Source: Telmatactis stephensoni
Taxonomy: Eukaryota; Cnidaria; Anthozoa; Actiniaria; Isophelliidae
DNA: 64,000 nucleotides
NCBI GenBank assembly: GCA_029948255.1
Contig: JALIZF010001907.1
Span: 371,001-435,000, forward strand
Direction of reading: 5' to 3'
The notes below the pieces were generated by a model that was given only the letters and a program-made list of their open reading frames with translations, was not told the DNA's origin and searched no databases. This document shows, one piece after another, positions 1-11,400 of the stretch (the first letter of the stretch is position 1; the number at the start of each line of letters is the position of its first letter). The position numbers were made by a program, and so were the translations under genes.

Positions 1-137
1 CCAGAGACCTTGCACTGACCTCGTGCAACTCATTCGCTTCTTTCGTGCTTAGCAACCACCCGCGTGCACCCAAAACTCGATAAATGCACGTTAAATGTGT
101 ACTAACCTTCAATTGATATTATCTTTGTATTTAACAG

Positions 138-2198
138 GTATTATGGTCCAGTTTCATCACCTCTTCCATCTCTTGAAAGCACACCAGCAGACAATTTCCG
201 TATCAACAACCTCGTCATACATATTAACAATTTTATGAACGACATTAAGCGACACACTCCTGTTATTAGCAGAGAAGGCGAGGGGAGCGGTGAAAGTGGA
301 GGTAGGTCGTTATAGTTCATGGTAGTATCCTATCAATGGTGTGGTTGTATTTGTACTGATTGAAGGTACAAGCGTCTAGTTGCATTAACCAGGTATTCCC
401 ATCCTTTCTCGTTTTTTATCTGGGAATGTTAGCGAGTTTTGGGTGCCCTGTGTTTGCCAAAGGTCCTCCTTGCCTAGGTGGTTATCTGCCCACTAAATAT
501 TTTAATTAATATTTTGATATATGTTTGATTTTTGCTGCTGGAAATAATCGTTGGCAGTGATACGAATGTTGGCACTAGTTAATTAGTCTGTTGGTCCGTC
601 ATTCCTTCCTTCCTTCCTTCCTTCCTTCCTTCCTTCCCTCCCTCCTTCCCTCCCTCCCTCCCTCCCTCCCTCCCTCCCTCCCTCCCTCCCTCCCTCCCTC
701 CCTCCCTCCCTCCTTCCTTCCTTCCTTCCTTCCTTCCACCCTTTCTTCATTCCAAGAAGAAGAGGACGTAATTATACTATGCACAACTATGCAAATTATG
801 CTAGTATTGACCTGCAGGTGGTATAATTGTTCACAGATGGAAGCGGAAGTGGATGTGATGAAAATGATATTGACTGTGCAAGTGCAAGTGGTGCTCCCAC
901 AGATTCGCCTACTGACAATAGCATTGGTAAGTACACAGGAACTCCACACTGACCATTTAGGTACACCCATCTAGTTGTTTACCCTCCCCTCCCCCACCAT
1001 TCAATATCGTTGCCATGGAAATCATCCCTACAAGAGCATATAGATTCGAACCTTGAAAACTTCAATTACGTTATACTATCGTTTGCATAATAACACATCG
1101 CGACACAAAATATATCGACTTGGAATACTAGAAGGCGACAGGGGCGTAGCGAGGCCTGAGCAAAAGGGGGTGCAATTTTCTTGAGATCAAGTTCCCGCAA
1201 AAATATGCTGATTTGGAACAAAATTACGTGGCATGGGAATTTGTCCAGCATCGAGAAACAAAAATAAACTTCGTCCAAGTGGATGTGGATTATACTTGAG
1301 ATCACATTTAAATCTTGTGAATTGAATTAAAAGTGAAACTTGTGAATATTACTTGACATCATCCTTCAGATGACGGACTCAAGCCGCCCAAAAGTTTAGG
1401 GGGGCGCGATCGCCCCGCCCCCTTGCCCCCCTCGCTACGCCACTAGAAGACGATACACTATCAATCCAGCACAATGCTCAAGTACAGTCACACAGATAGG
1501 CGGAGATCTAGAGCTATACATCTGGCGTAGTAATTATTCGAACGGTGGTATTAACTACTAACTATGTACTAACTGGACAATTACACTTTTAACTAACACC
1601 TAACTATTACCAATACAAATGGCGACGATTGTAACTCGTGAAAAAATTGGCAATCTAATCGTTAGTAGCAGACTCTAAACCCATTGTTTTCTTTTGTTCT
1701 TTATCAACTAGTACGTACTAAACTAGTCATCTTTCTTTCACGGGTTACTGAAACAAAATCACTCTAACCCGCCGTTCTTTTACAAGAATAAAAAATTAAA
1801 AAATTCAATAAAAATATACTGTTTCCTTGGTTTACCATTACATAAGAAATAAGCCCAACCCTTTCCTTTCCTTTATTGACCACGCCTCTGATCTGCACAG
1901 AAATAATCCCAACCCTTTCCTTTCGTTTACTGACCACGTCCCTGACCTGCACAGTCTGCTTAGCTTACATTGTACCTCCAAAGGAAGGAGCCTTTCTGAT
2001 ATTGTTCTTGTTTGTCTAATTCCAGTTGTCCAAGACCCGACAACGGACGGGTTCTTCTTTACTGGAGACCCTAATGATGTTCAAGGTGGAGGAGTCAATG
2101 CTGACGCCAAAGCTGGAGGACGTGGTGCAGGCTCAACACTATTATCTTCATTTAGTCTGGTTTTGGTTTTAGCATCTTTGGTTTCGTTTTGGATATGA
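138..2198 (+). CDS. Glypican, 3' part (last three coding exons)
   Basis: Glypicans are GPI-anchored heparan sulfate proteoglycans that shape Wnt, Hedgehog, BMP and FGF signalling at the cell surface. Three exons join in phase: 138-301, 837-926 and 2026-2198, each with AG before and GT after (stop at 2198). The first aligns by eye with the start of the last exon of the glypican at 8481-14867. It ends in an acidic stretch with Ser-Gly pairs (EGEGSGESG) that continues in the second exon (DGSGSGCDENDIDC), typical glycosaminoglycan attachment sites beside acidic residues. The last exon ends in small residues followed by a hydrophobic tail and the stop, as expected of a GPI-anchor signal. The cysteine-rich core must lie upstream of base 1. 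The call rests on similarity to the second glypican and on the C-terminal layout, so the subfamily cannot be given. Confidence 0.72.
601..735. repeat. CCTT/CCCT tetranucleotide microsatellite
   Basis: A run of TTCC units grades into CTCC units and back to TTCC, inside a glypican intron. The proline/serine-rich reading frames across it are translation of the repeat. Confidence 0.95.
1139..1445. mobile_element. hAT-like MITE
   Basis: The left end CAGGGGCGTAGCGAGG is matched in inverse orientation by the right end CCTCGCTACGCCACTA. The 8 bp on the two sides are gaaggcga (1131-1138) and gaagacga (1446-1453), a target-site duplication with one mismatch. An 8-bp duplication and a CAGGGG start fit hAT elements. 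It carries no transposase and lies in the last visible glypican intron. Confidence 0.7.
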
Positions 2199-2261
2199 TG
2201 ACATGGAATTCTTTATACGCTAGGATATACATAGTAAGATTACAGACGTGGTTGGATTATG

Positions 2262-2640
2262 GATGGATGTAACGCAACGTAATTTGTACAAATATAACGC
2301 AACGTCATTTGTGCGTGACCATTGAAATTTGTGTAACGTATGCACAGTAAACCAGTTTGCGTGACCTAGATGGAATACATAACCAAAATGTGCGTGACTA
2401 TGGAATTTGTGTGACGAACATGGCTTATGCGTGACCCATGAGATTCAGACTGCGTGACTATGGATTTCGCGAGGCCTATGGGATTTTGTGGCAACTGGCG
2501 TTCGTCTGATTTGGAAGAGAACCGCGCAGCGTGATTTATGCATGACGTATGGACTAAAGTACCTGTAAAGTGTTCATAACCTAGCTTGCGTGACTGAAGA
2601 GTTCACTGATGTAACGCAACGCAACATGACCTGCTATATA
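2262..2640. repeat. Degenerate interspersed TGCGTGAC / ACGCAACG motif
   Basis: The 8-mer TGCGTGAC, or a one-base variant, recurs about every 30-60 bp downstream of the glypican stop, often followed by a few bases and ATGG. ACGCAACG also recurs near both ends. Spacing is irregular, so this is an eroded repeat cluster, not a clean minisatellite. Confidence 0.5.
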
Positions 2641-3138
2641 ATGTAGTGCAAAATGATGGTTCGTCTAAAACTCCCTTGTAGTTACTTCTCTGAAAGTGAG
2701 CTTTGGGGTTCCTGTGTTGCTGATGGATACACCTACACTAGCTAACCAACCAGCGTAATTCTTTAGCTGTTGTAGATCGATTCATACTCAAGAAATACTG
2801 CTTCCTGACTTAATTTAAGTCATTTGCGAAAACCAACCAAAACTTGGCTTTGTTATAGCCTACAGAAAACGTCTTCAAATGGGATTCCTGTCTTCAATTA
2901 TGACCGGTATCTACATAAACCTGTTTAATTAAGCGAGAAAGACACGAGTGAGAGCACACTAGCATATATTACCTCATTCATCGTAAATTTGGACTGCAAA
3001 TACTTCACCCCTCTGGAGGTTTTTTGTTTCTTCACGGATAATAGAGAGATTAAGAATCATGCATTCAGGATAGGATCACGTGACCTACATTTTTGTGCCT
3101 GGCGTTGCGCGTTTGGCACTCAAACGCCGAGAGAGTAA

Positions 3139-3757
3139 AGCCGCGGCCACACGAGCGATGTTTTGCTTGCACAGGCGACTCGATTTTCTGAAATGATCGG
3201 CGCGCGGTGGTGGCTACACGAAGCAACAAAAACTGACGATAAATGTTGGCGATGAAATCCAAAAATATAAATAAACAAATCGTGGTTTTGTCAGTCAAAA
3301 TAAGGGACCGGTCATTATTTACAGGGAGGGGGGCTGGTGGAAATGAGAAATGTGCTGCACAATTTTTGATGGCCCCACCCCCTTTTCCACATACATTCTC
3401 TTATAACAATAATGCAGTGTGTGCATGAAAAATGATGACCCCCCCCCATATTTCCACCAGCCCCCCCTTCCCTGTAAATAATGACTGGTCCCTAATCCGG
3501 AAGAATTGAAGAATTGAAATTTGGTCGCGTCGCGAGTGCAAGGAAAAAGTTGCAGAGTGGCTACACGAGCGACAAAGTCCACGAATACGTTGCGAAAAAT
3601 TCAACTCAATTAATTTCTCGCAACTTTGTTTGGCGATTTTTTCAGCTGTCGCGTCGCCTGTGCAAGAGTGGCTACACGTGCGATTTCCTCGTGCGTTGGC
3701 GATTTTAAAAAATCGCGTCGCCTGTGCAAGCAAAAAATCGCTCGTGTAGCCGCAGCT
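3139..3757. mobile_element. Palindromic TTAA-type non-autonomous element
   Basis: The left arm (AGCCGCGGCCACACGAGCGA, then GCTTGCACAGGCGAC) reappears in inverse orientation at the right (GTCGCCTGTGCAAGC, then TCGCTCGTGTAGCCGCAGCT). The right flank is TTAA; the left flank TAAA is one base off. The middle has further inverted copies of the GCGTCGCCTGTGCAAG and CTACACGAGCGA motifs, and is interrupted by another element at 3304-3492. Confidence 0.65.
3304..3492. mobile_element. Harbinger-like MITE nested in a palindromic element
   Basis: The near-perfect terminal inverted repeat begins GGGACCGGTCATTATTTAC on the left and ends GTAAATAATGACTGGTCCC on the right, followed inwards by G-rich and C-rich arms. 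TAA flanks both ends (3301-3303, 3493-3495). A 3-bp TAA duplication and a GGG start fit the PIF/Harbinger group. No coding capacity. Confidence 0.7.
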
Positions 3758-5104
3758 TAACTTTTCACGTTTACGGCAAACGCGCAAATGGCAATGCTAA
3801 ACGCGAAAAAAAAAAAAAAAAAACCAGGTCGCGTGATGCCGTTTCCCGTGTGCATCAGTTGACAAACGAAATGTAAACGCGAAAGAAACTGACTCTGGCA
3901 TCCAGGGAAGTACTTGATAGGAATTTCTTCAAACTCTAGTTGAAAATGCTTGCAAATCCGCTATGCAATTCTTACAATTCTTTTCAATCTATGAAAATTT
4001 TCATCACACCAGTAAGTTAGAAAGAACGGAACGAGCGAAAGAAAAAAAGATACTATACATATCAAAAAATACACATCAAAAGTCCGGTTTTTTATCGCCA
4101 CCGTGAAAGAGGAAATAATTCCGCTTTCACCGTAGCTCCAAGTATGTATATTACAATATATATATTTTGTTCATATTAATAATTATTGTAATGTAGAATT
4201 AGGTGGTTTTTACAATAGCTTGTATATAGGACTTTAGCCATAGATGTCTTTGTAGTAATGAACATATAATTCAACGCTGTGAAACGGCGAAAATAAATCG
4301 AATATCCATAAGAGAAAACCACTGTCAGTCTTGTTACAATTTGGGGGGCAATATGCAGCTGGGATCGTTCGGTCAAATTGCTGTGCCAGACCACCACAAC
4401 GAAGGACACAACGAAGAAAGTTTTATTAGTTATTTTGCACAGTTATGGACCAAAGAAAGAACAGCTGTGCGCGCGCGCTGCTGTATTTTTATCTCAGCCA
4501 ATCAGCAAATGACACGTCATATCTTTTTACGCGCCCTTTTCATATGAACGCGTTTGTCCGTTTTCGAAGAGCCGCTCGCTGCGGAGTGTTTGCAGTTATC
4601 GATAGAAAGAAGCCGAATTTCTTTTGAAAACTGCTTAAAAACTTATTTTCCTGGCAAAACATGTAGCAAAATACTTTATAGAGTTTCTAGGCTACGATCT
4701 GTTGCATCTAACTCAATCACAGGCCAGAGAAGATGAAGCAGTGTTTCGTCGTGGTGTCAAGATTCAGTTCTTGTGCTCTGGCCGGCCAGGAGAGGAAAGT
4801 CGTGGCAGATTGGACAACAGATAACATCCCTAAGTATAAAGTATGTACCCTGTAATGCTGTAATTTGGATACAAACGTAAATTTATTTTTTTAAACAAAA
4901 TATAGTTACTGTTAGTGATAACACGAGTAACTTTCAGCTAGGCATCCATCGCTACACACCTAGTGTTTGAATGGGTCAGTTCCCGTATCGTGCGGCACTA
5001 AAAAGATAAAAAAGAAAGAAAGAAAGAAGGAAGGAAGGAAAGAAAGAAAAAAGAAACAAACAAACAAGCAAGCAAACAAAGATATAATTTGAACTCAGTG
5101 AAAA

Positions 5105-5506
5105 CACAGGTAGCCCAAGCTCTATGTTCGAGCAGTATACAAAGAACTAATAAGAGAATGCATAGGACTTTGAATTTAGGCCATTAATTCTATAAAAATA
5201 AAGCAATAGGCTTCTTTCTTGCCTAAGGAGTTGTTTGTGTCTTTTTTGTTCTCCGGATTTTCAGGACATTTCGATGATTTTAGTACACTCGGCTTTCCTC
5301 TATCGTCGAATCTAGTCCTGACATCGCTCCCAGAGGACAAAAAGATACCAACAACACTTCAGACAAGGGAAATACAAAAACAAAATCAAAAGAAAACCCT
5401 CATCATGCTTTTTTCTCAGAATTACCGGCCTCGGCTGGCTCAAACCCCCATATATTCTCTAGTTCTCTGTACCGATAGCTCTAATATAGAGCTTGGGCTA
5501 CCTGTG
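5105..5506. mobile_element. DNA element with CACAGGTAGCCC termini
   Basis: CACAGGTAGCCCAAGCTCTA on the left is mirrored by TAGAGCTTGGGCTACCTGTG on the right, 402 bp end to end. Both flanks contain tgaaaa, a possible target duplication. Single copies of CACAGGTAGCCC also occur at 32896 and 40821. Confidence 0.6.
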
Positions 5507-5998
5507 CTGAAAATTAAGATGCATGATTGTTTACGATGTGCGTACTGTTAAATTGTAGTGCGCGTGCAAACATATTTTTGTGATTTCGTAGGCCATCAAT
5601 TTGTGCAATTAATCCGTTACGAAATCTTGGACGCGACCGCGTAGCGGGAGTCCAATTTGTTTATTCCGAGTATGATTACAGCGAAAACCGTGCTAGTGCG
5701 GCCCCCTGTTTTTGACAACTTCGGTTAGATAATTGTTTTTCTGATCCAAATCATTGGTTAATTTTATTGATAAAGTCCTAAAATACCGATGTCCTACCTT
5801 CCCCCTCCCCACCTTCCCCCCTCCCCCCACCTTTCCCCCGATCTCCGAGGAATAAACGTGCCAGTGACGGGTACTTAACGACCATTCAGTCAACTCTTTA
5901 AGACCGAAGAAGTAACAAGTTTGCGAATGATCGGGGATTTTAGCGGGATTTTAACGCTAGCCCGCGGGAACTGTGGGATCTCTAAGCTTTAATTCCAA

Positions 5999-6110
5999 GG
6001 GGGCGGTTGTTTGAAAGTAGGTAAGCGCTACCCAAAGATTATATCTAAAGAAAAACCATTGGTGTTAACCCTGGGTTAATGCTAACCCACTTTTGAACAA
6101 CCGCGCCCTG
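5999..6110. mobile_element. Short fold-back MITE
   Basis: GGGCGGTTGTTTGAAAG on the left is mirrored by CTTTTGAACAACCGCGCCC on the right, about 110 bp. The internal TAACCCTGGGTTA is itself palindromic. A related right half is seen near 60770-60845. Confidence 0.5.
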
Positions 6111-6915
6111 TCTTAAATCAACTGGTCTTTTCGAACCTACCAAACCTGAAACATATGGTTCCATTTCGTCCTAAAAGGGGAAGGGCATTGATCAAATTAT
6201 TAGGGAGCATTTGGTATAGACTAATGCGAAAATTATCTGGATCGTTTATCAGGAACATTATCAGTCGTTTGTAGCCATCTTTTCACCTGACGCAGGGGTC
6301 CAGATGCCGTGGAGACGGGTATTTAACCATCCTCTTGCCTTCGCGAGAGCCGGGGAAAATGCGTCACTTGAACACTACTCAAGTGTTACTTTCTCCGCCC
6401 TTCCCTGGGGTTTGGGGGCTGCGGTTTCAATTCATTGATGTATATCAATGAATTTTTAAGAGAATTCTGCAAAGCGTCTCCACGTGTTTAGTGTTTGCAA
6501 TTAATTTTATCCCATCATCTTGAGCGTGTTTGAATGAAGGGGTTTCAAGTTCATCTAACTGCACATCTTATCAACCTCCCCACCACACAAATACGGTTTA
6601 AATTAAAACTGGTTTATGATAAATTAGATACAGAGTGGATTATCTGATGAAAATTTACACGCATGTCATATTAATAGTCTTTTGGCGACAAAAAATCTAA
6701 AACCAATCAAACTGATAAAAAACTCGTGGCCTGCTGACCACCTAACATACTCATTAGTTTAACATTAAAGTATATATTTTATAGGGGCAATATGTTGGGG
6801 GTACAACTCAAAGTTGAGAGTGTTCGCAGTATTGGTTTACTATATATAGTTTTGTCTATTCTGGGCCCGATTGTTGGAAGAGCGATTAGTGTTAATCCTG
6901 GCCCGAGTTCCTTAA

Positions 6916-7148
6916 AGGCTGTGTTACACGAGACGATTTTTAACGACGATTTTCCGCGCAACGTAGCAACAACTTGCAATATTTTGCGTTGCGAGTTTCT
7001 GACTTGGATTCAAAATCTCGCAACGTGTTGCCGAAGCGAAAATTTCAAGGAAAATCGTTCCAAGTGTCATGTTACACGAGAAAGATTTTTAACGCAACGC
7101 CGTTGCGCTGAAAATCGTCGTTAAAAATCGTCTCGTGTGACGCCGCCT
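6916..7148. mobile_element. Palindromic TTAA-flanked MITE
   Basis: The element is flanked by TTAA at 6912-6915 and 7149-7152. The left end AGGCTGTGTTACACGAGACG and the sequence after it (ATTTTTAACGACGATTTTC) are mirrored at the right end (GAAAATCGTCGTTAAAAAT, then CGTCTCGTGTGACGCCGCCT). TTAA duplications are typical of piggyBac and Kolobok groups. It is 233 bp with no coding sequence. Confidence 0.75.
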
Positions 7149-7790
7149 TTAAAGCCCGATTATCGCCAATCCAGGAACTTAAAAAAAACATTGGTTTGGA
7201 TCTTGGATTTCAGGAACCGGCCCTTGAGTTAAAACCAACGGTTTTCTTAAAATTTAATCCCGGGTTAACCCCAATCGATTTTCAAACCACCAAGCTCTCA
7301 TGTAGTTTCCCCTGTATTGTGATTAATATATTCATAAAGGACGTTTATATCGATTTCTGATTTGTAAAATTCACATGGCTGTCATCTCGTACATTTACAA
7401 AAACTTCCAAACAAAATTTATCACTATCAACGAAAAATAATAATCCGATAAAAATAAAAACTTGTAATAGATGATTTCATCGTTATCTGTAGACGCAGAT
7501 TAGCTCGTGAAGAGAATAAAAATTTCTGCATTTTACATAGAAATGTTAAAAACATTGAACGATGTCATTCGACTTTCCTGCGTGGTTATTCACGATTCTA
7601 ATTCCTCTTCTTAATGAAATTTGAAAATAAATCTTTTTACAACTGAAAATATCTAAAAAGTGAAATTTAAGTCGGAAGTTTTTTCGTTGAAACTCACATC
7701 TGAGACACAAGCAATAAACGCAGACTCACGACAAATGTCATTTCACATTTTCTTACGAAAAGACATCAAGTACTTCTGATAAGCAGTAGC

Positions 7791-7961
7791 CAGGGGCGGA
7801 TCCAGGGGGGGTGTCCATAGGTGCACCGGACACTCCCGTAGCGCCGTACGAGATGACGTCATCAGATTCCATTGTTAGGAGGCCGCCATTTTGGATGTGA
7901 CGTCATCTCTTAAGAGGCCTATTTGGGACACCCCCTTTGCAAAATCCTGGATCCGTCCCTG
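7791..7961. mobile_element. hAT-like MITE (GGCGGATCCAGG ends)
   Basis: CAGGGGCGGATCCAGG on the left is mirrored by CCTGGATCCGTCCCTG on the right, 171 bp. I see no clear 8-bp target duplication. Confidence 0.55.
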
Positions 7962-8480
7962 AGTACATAATGAGTCTGCACATGCTACTTGTTCTAATGA
8001 AGTCCTTACACTTATTACATCACTTAGTAGTTTTTCCATCTCGAGAATTAATAGTTATGACTTTGGCTTAATATTCATACAGGAAAACAGCGCAAGTTGT
8101 TGTAGTGCGAACATGGAGAACCAGTTCTTGTATCACCGTGTTGTCATTTTTGTCTGAATTTTGGATTCCTGTTTGTAGACGTTTATATGGTCCGTTCATG
8201 GAGTAATAATTGAGTGTTTTATAAACCTTGATACAGTCCTGTGACTTGGAATGTCCCCAATACCTCATGCATTTCCTAGTAAGATCTGGACAATTCCAGG
8301 AACCTGGATGATTGCCGGGTATTGCCCGTATCTTAACATGCCCGCGAGGAGCGATATTTTAGCCACATTTCATATATATACAATATTTTCTCTCAGCTTA
8401 TGAGCAACGTTATTCCAACTTGTCGTAGAAAATAAAAAAAGTATTTTGTTCTGTTTAAAGGTGTAGAAACTTCTCCATCT

Positions 8481-11400
8481 TTAACACCATCTTGAAATGA
8501 TAATCATTATTAATCCAGCAAACAAGACATGCGTTGAAAGATGGTTTTTGATTCCTTGATTGCTTCTTTTCCCTAAGACGTTTCCACCTTTGTTCTCATC
8601 GCCCACTCCTCCTCCGAGCATATTGTCACCATCGCCCACTTCATTCTCTCCTGTTACAGGTGCATCCGTACCAGGTTCAACTGTGATCTCGTTCCTTCCA
8701 CTTCCGCTTTCACCACTTCCGCTGCCGCTCCCACTTTCGTCACCACTGCTATCAATACCAGGTCGACCAACCACGTTGACGTCTTCTCCTTCGAGCGAAG
8801 ACTTCAACCTTGTTGTCATCGTCTTAAGAATCATGACTTGTTGTTTTATTATGGCATTCGAAGGACTGAGAGATGCATCGATGTTGTTAGCTGATGCACC
8901 TGAGCTTGTGTATCTAAAAAAACAAAGACATTGTTAATTGAAGACTGTGTTTGAAAAGGTGTTTCTATTCTCCACGTGAAAACACAGGAAATAAAACGTT
9001 TGGAAATATCGTCATACATCTCTAAGTGGGGGTATACTTTTTCACTTCATTAACTATTTCCGTCGACACTTAGATGACAGTCTATGGGAGAAGTTTAAGA
9101 AAATCCATCTTTGTTCCTTCCATATACTTGGTTTATGCTTAAGTATAGAAGATCACAAAATGTTCTTGAAGTGTTGAACCATCGTTCTTTAAAATCACTG
9201 ATGAAGTAAGGAATATTGAGCCACAAAGCAACAGAGATTAAGATCCACACAAGACAGATCCACACAAGAGCATACATGTATCAATCACTATGACTTACTT
9301 TCCAATGGCTGTCCCATTCCAACACTGACTGGAATCTTGTGATGATGTAGAAGCACAGATTGATGATGGTAATTTTGACCAGAAACCTTTAGCAATCTTT
9401 ATGTCTTCTCTGAACTTCTTTGTTAGTCTACAACACAGTGAATATTTAAATTTTAACTTAAGCAAATCTGACCTCATCAGATTATAATAGCTTTTTCCAC
9501 ATATTATGTAGTGCAGCATTCCCCAGTTAAATACAGAAACTCACTTAATAATAAAACAACTTCACACTTAGTCCAATGGACAAACCTTAGTGGATAAAAT
9601 GATAAATCTATCTACTGGGTAAGGCACGTTTCACTCTTCACCCAAAGAGAGCCAGATAAGGGGTGGTTTCCCAAATTCTTACCTTCCAAGGTTAGTGACT
9701 GGTGAAGAAGTTGATAATGCAGGATCATGAGCTTTTGGGTTTGCTTGTTGTTTCACTTTGCCTGGTTCATCAATAATAAAATCACCGTCTGAAGATCGTT
9801 TGGTTTTGGCTTTTAAATCTGGTGTACCACATCCAGCAAATATCTGAGGACAAATTGACACAAGGGAAATATCAAACTGTTATTGTGAGAATGTTTAAAC
9901 AATGGGTCATATTGCTTCAGCATTATTTTCATTTGATTATGGCTAAGAGGCAACAGAGAGAGAGACTGTACATAGAAAAGTTGGTATTTCATATATTAAA
10001 TGACTGTAGAACAAATTATGAGATCTAAATGCAATTAAAAATTGGATTTTACTATTTAAATGACAAGAATGTAGAGTTAAAGCCAAATTTATAACACCAG
10101 GGTGAAATAAACAGGCAGTACAGTACTGAGTCTGGGTATGTTGCTTTTGCTCGTGCTAATGTCACTAGTTAAAAGACAAGCACTACTAATGAGCAGTACA
10201 TCACCGAGTCTGTGTATGTTGTTTGTGCTCATGCTTATGTCACTAAAGTTAAAACACAAACACTGCTAATGAGTAGTACATCACTGAACGTATGCGTGTT
10301 GCTTGTCCTCATGCTTATGTGACTATTGAAAAGACAAACACTACTTATGAGCAGTACATCATGGAGTCTGTGTATGTAGCTTTTGCTCATACATATTTCA
10401 GTAGTGAATAAACAAGCACTGCTAATGAGCAGTACATTACTGACTTTGTGTTTGTGTTTGTTGCTTGTGCTTATGTCACTAGTAGAAAGACAAGTACTGC
10501 TAATGAGCAGTACATCATGAAGTCTGTGTATGTTGCTTTTGCTCATACATATTTCACTAGTGAAAAGACAAGCACTGCTAATGAGCAGTACGTTTCTGAC
10601 TGCGTATGTTGCTTGGCTTATGCTTATATCACTAGTGAAATGACAAGCACTGCTAATGAGCAGTACATTACTGACTCTGTGTATGTTGCTTATGCTATAT
10701 TAGTGAAATGACAAGCACTGCTTAAGAGCAGTACATTACTGACTCTGTGACACTAGTGAAACGACAAGGACTAATATGTGTGAGCAATCCTATTCTGCTC
10801 ACAGTGTTAGTGACAGCTAGCAGAGCTTTATTCTCACCTTCTTTCCAACAGTCAGGTGTTGTTCTTGGTAGTTCATAATTGCAAAGGAAATTTTGACTCC
10901 AATTGGATCAATGACATTTTCAATACTGAATGGTCCTTCCAACTTTCCAGCTACTTCAAGTAAAGCAACAATAAAACTTTCCCATGCAACACTGAACTCC
11001 TTTAAGTCAGCAAGACACACTTTGTATGAATCTGTGCAAAAATATTCACATGGTTTCAAATCCGTTCTCCCTGAACACCAAGAGCAGTAGGACATTTTGA
11101 TGATCTCTTTTTCACAATCTGCTGATGCTGTAATGGCCTGGAGTTGCCGAAGAACGCTATGACCAACATTCTGTGCATAAACAAAGGCACGAGCTGTAAC
11201 AAATGAACGTTTTACTTGTGAAGTAAGCTTGTCTTTCATGTCTCCAAATGGTTTGAGTTCATCCATGTAACGTGTTACACATTCCAAGTAGTTCTTAGAA
11301 AACTTGTACTTTGAGTTTAAAAGCTGAAACATTTGTTGCATAAGATTGGCAAAGAAGCCATTCATGACTTGGCTAAGATCAAGGTTTTTGCCATCATAGT

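Larger units (their letters stand above)
2199..8480. other. Intergenic region between convergent glypican genes
   Basis: No coding region is supported here. It holds the 3' flanks of both glypicans, an interspersed TGCGTGAC motif (2262-2640) and several palindromic elements listed separately. Open frames are short and overlap repeats. Confidence 0.7.

Noticed and set aside
591..974. Pro/Ser-rich and Glu/Gly-rich frames on both strands
   Set aside because: Translation of the CCTT/CCCT microsatellite inside a glypican intron; the supported exon at 837-926 is in another frame.
8560..8937. Pro/Ser-rich plus-strand frame
   Set aside because: Reverse of the Ser-Gly-rich last exon of the complete glypican.
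10100..10770. Repeat array considered as a CRISPR
   Set aside because: Units are contiguous and diverged without unique spacers, in a eukaryotic intron.
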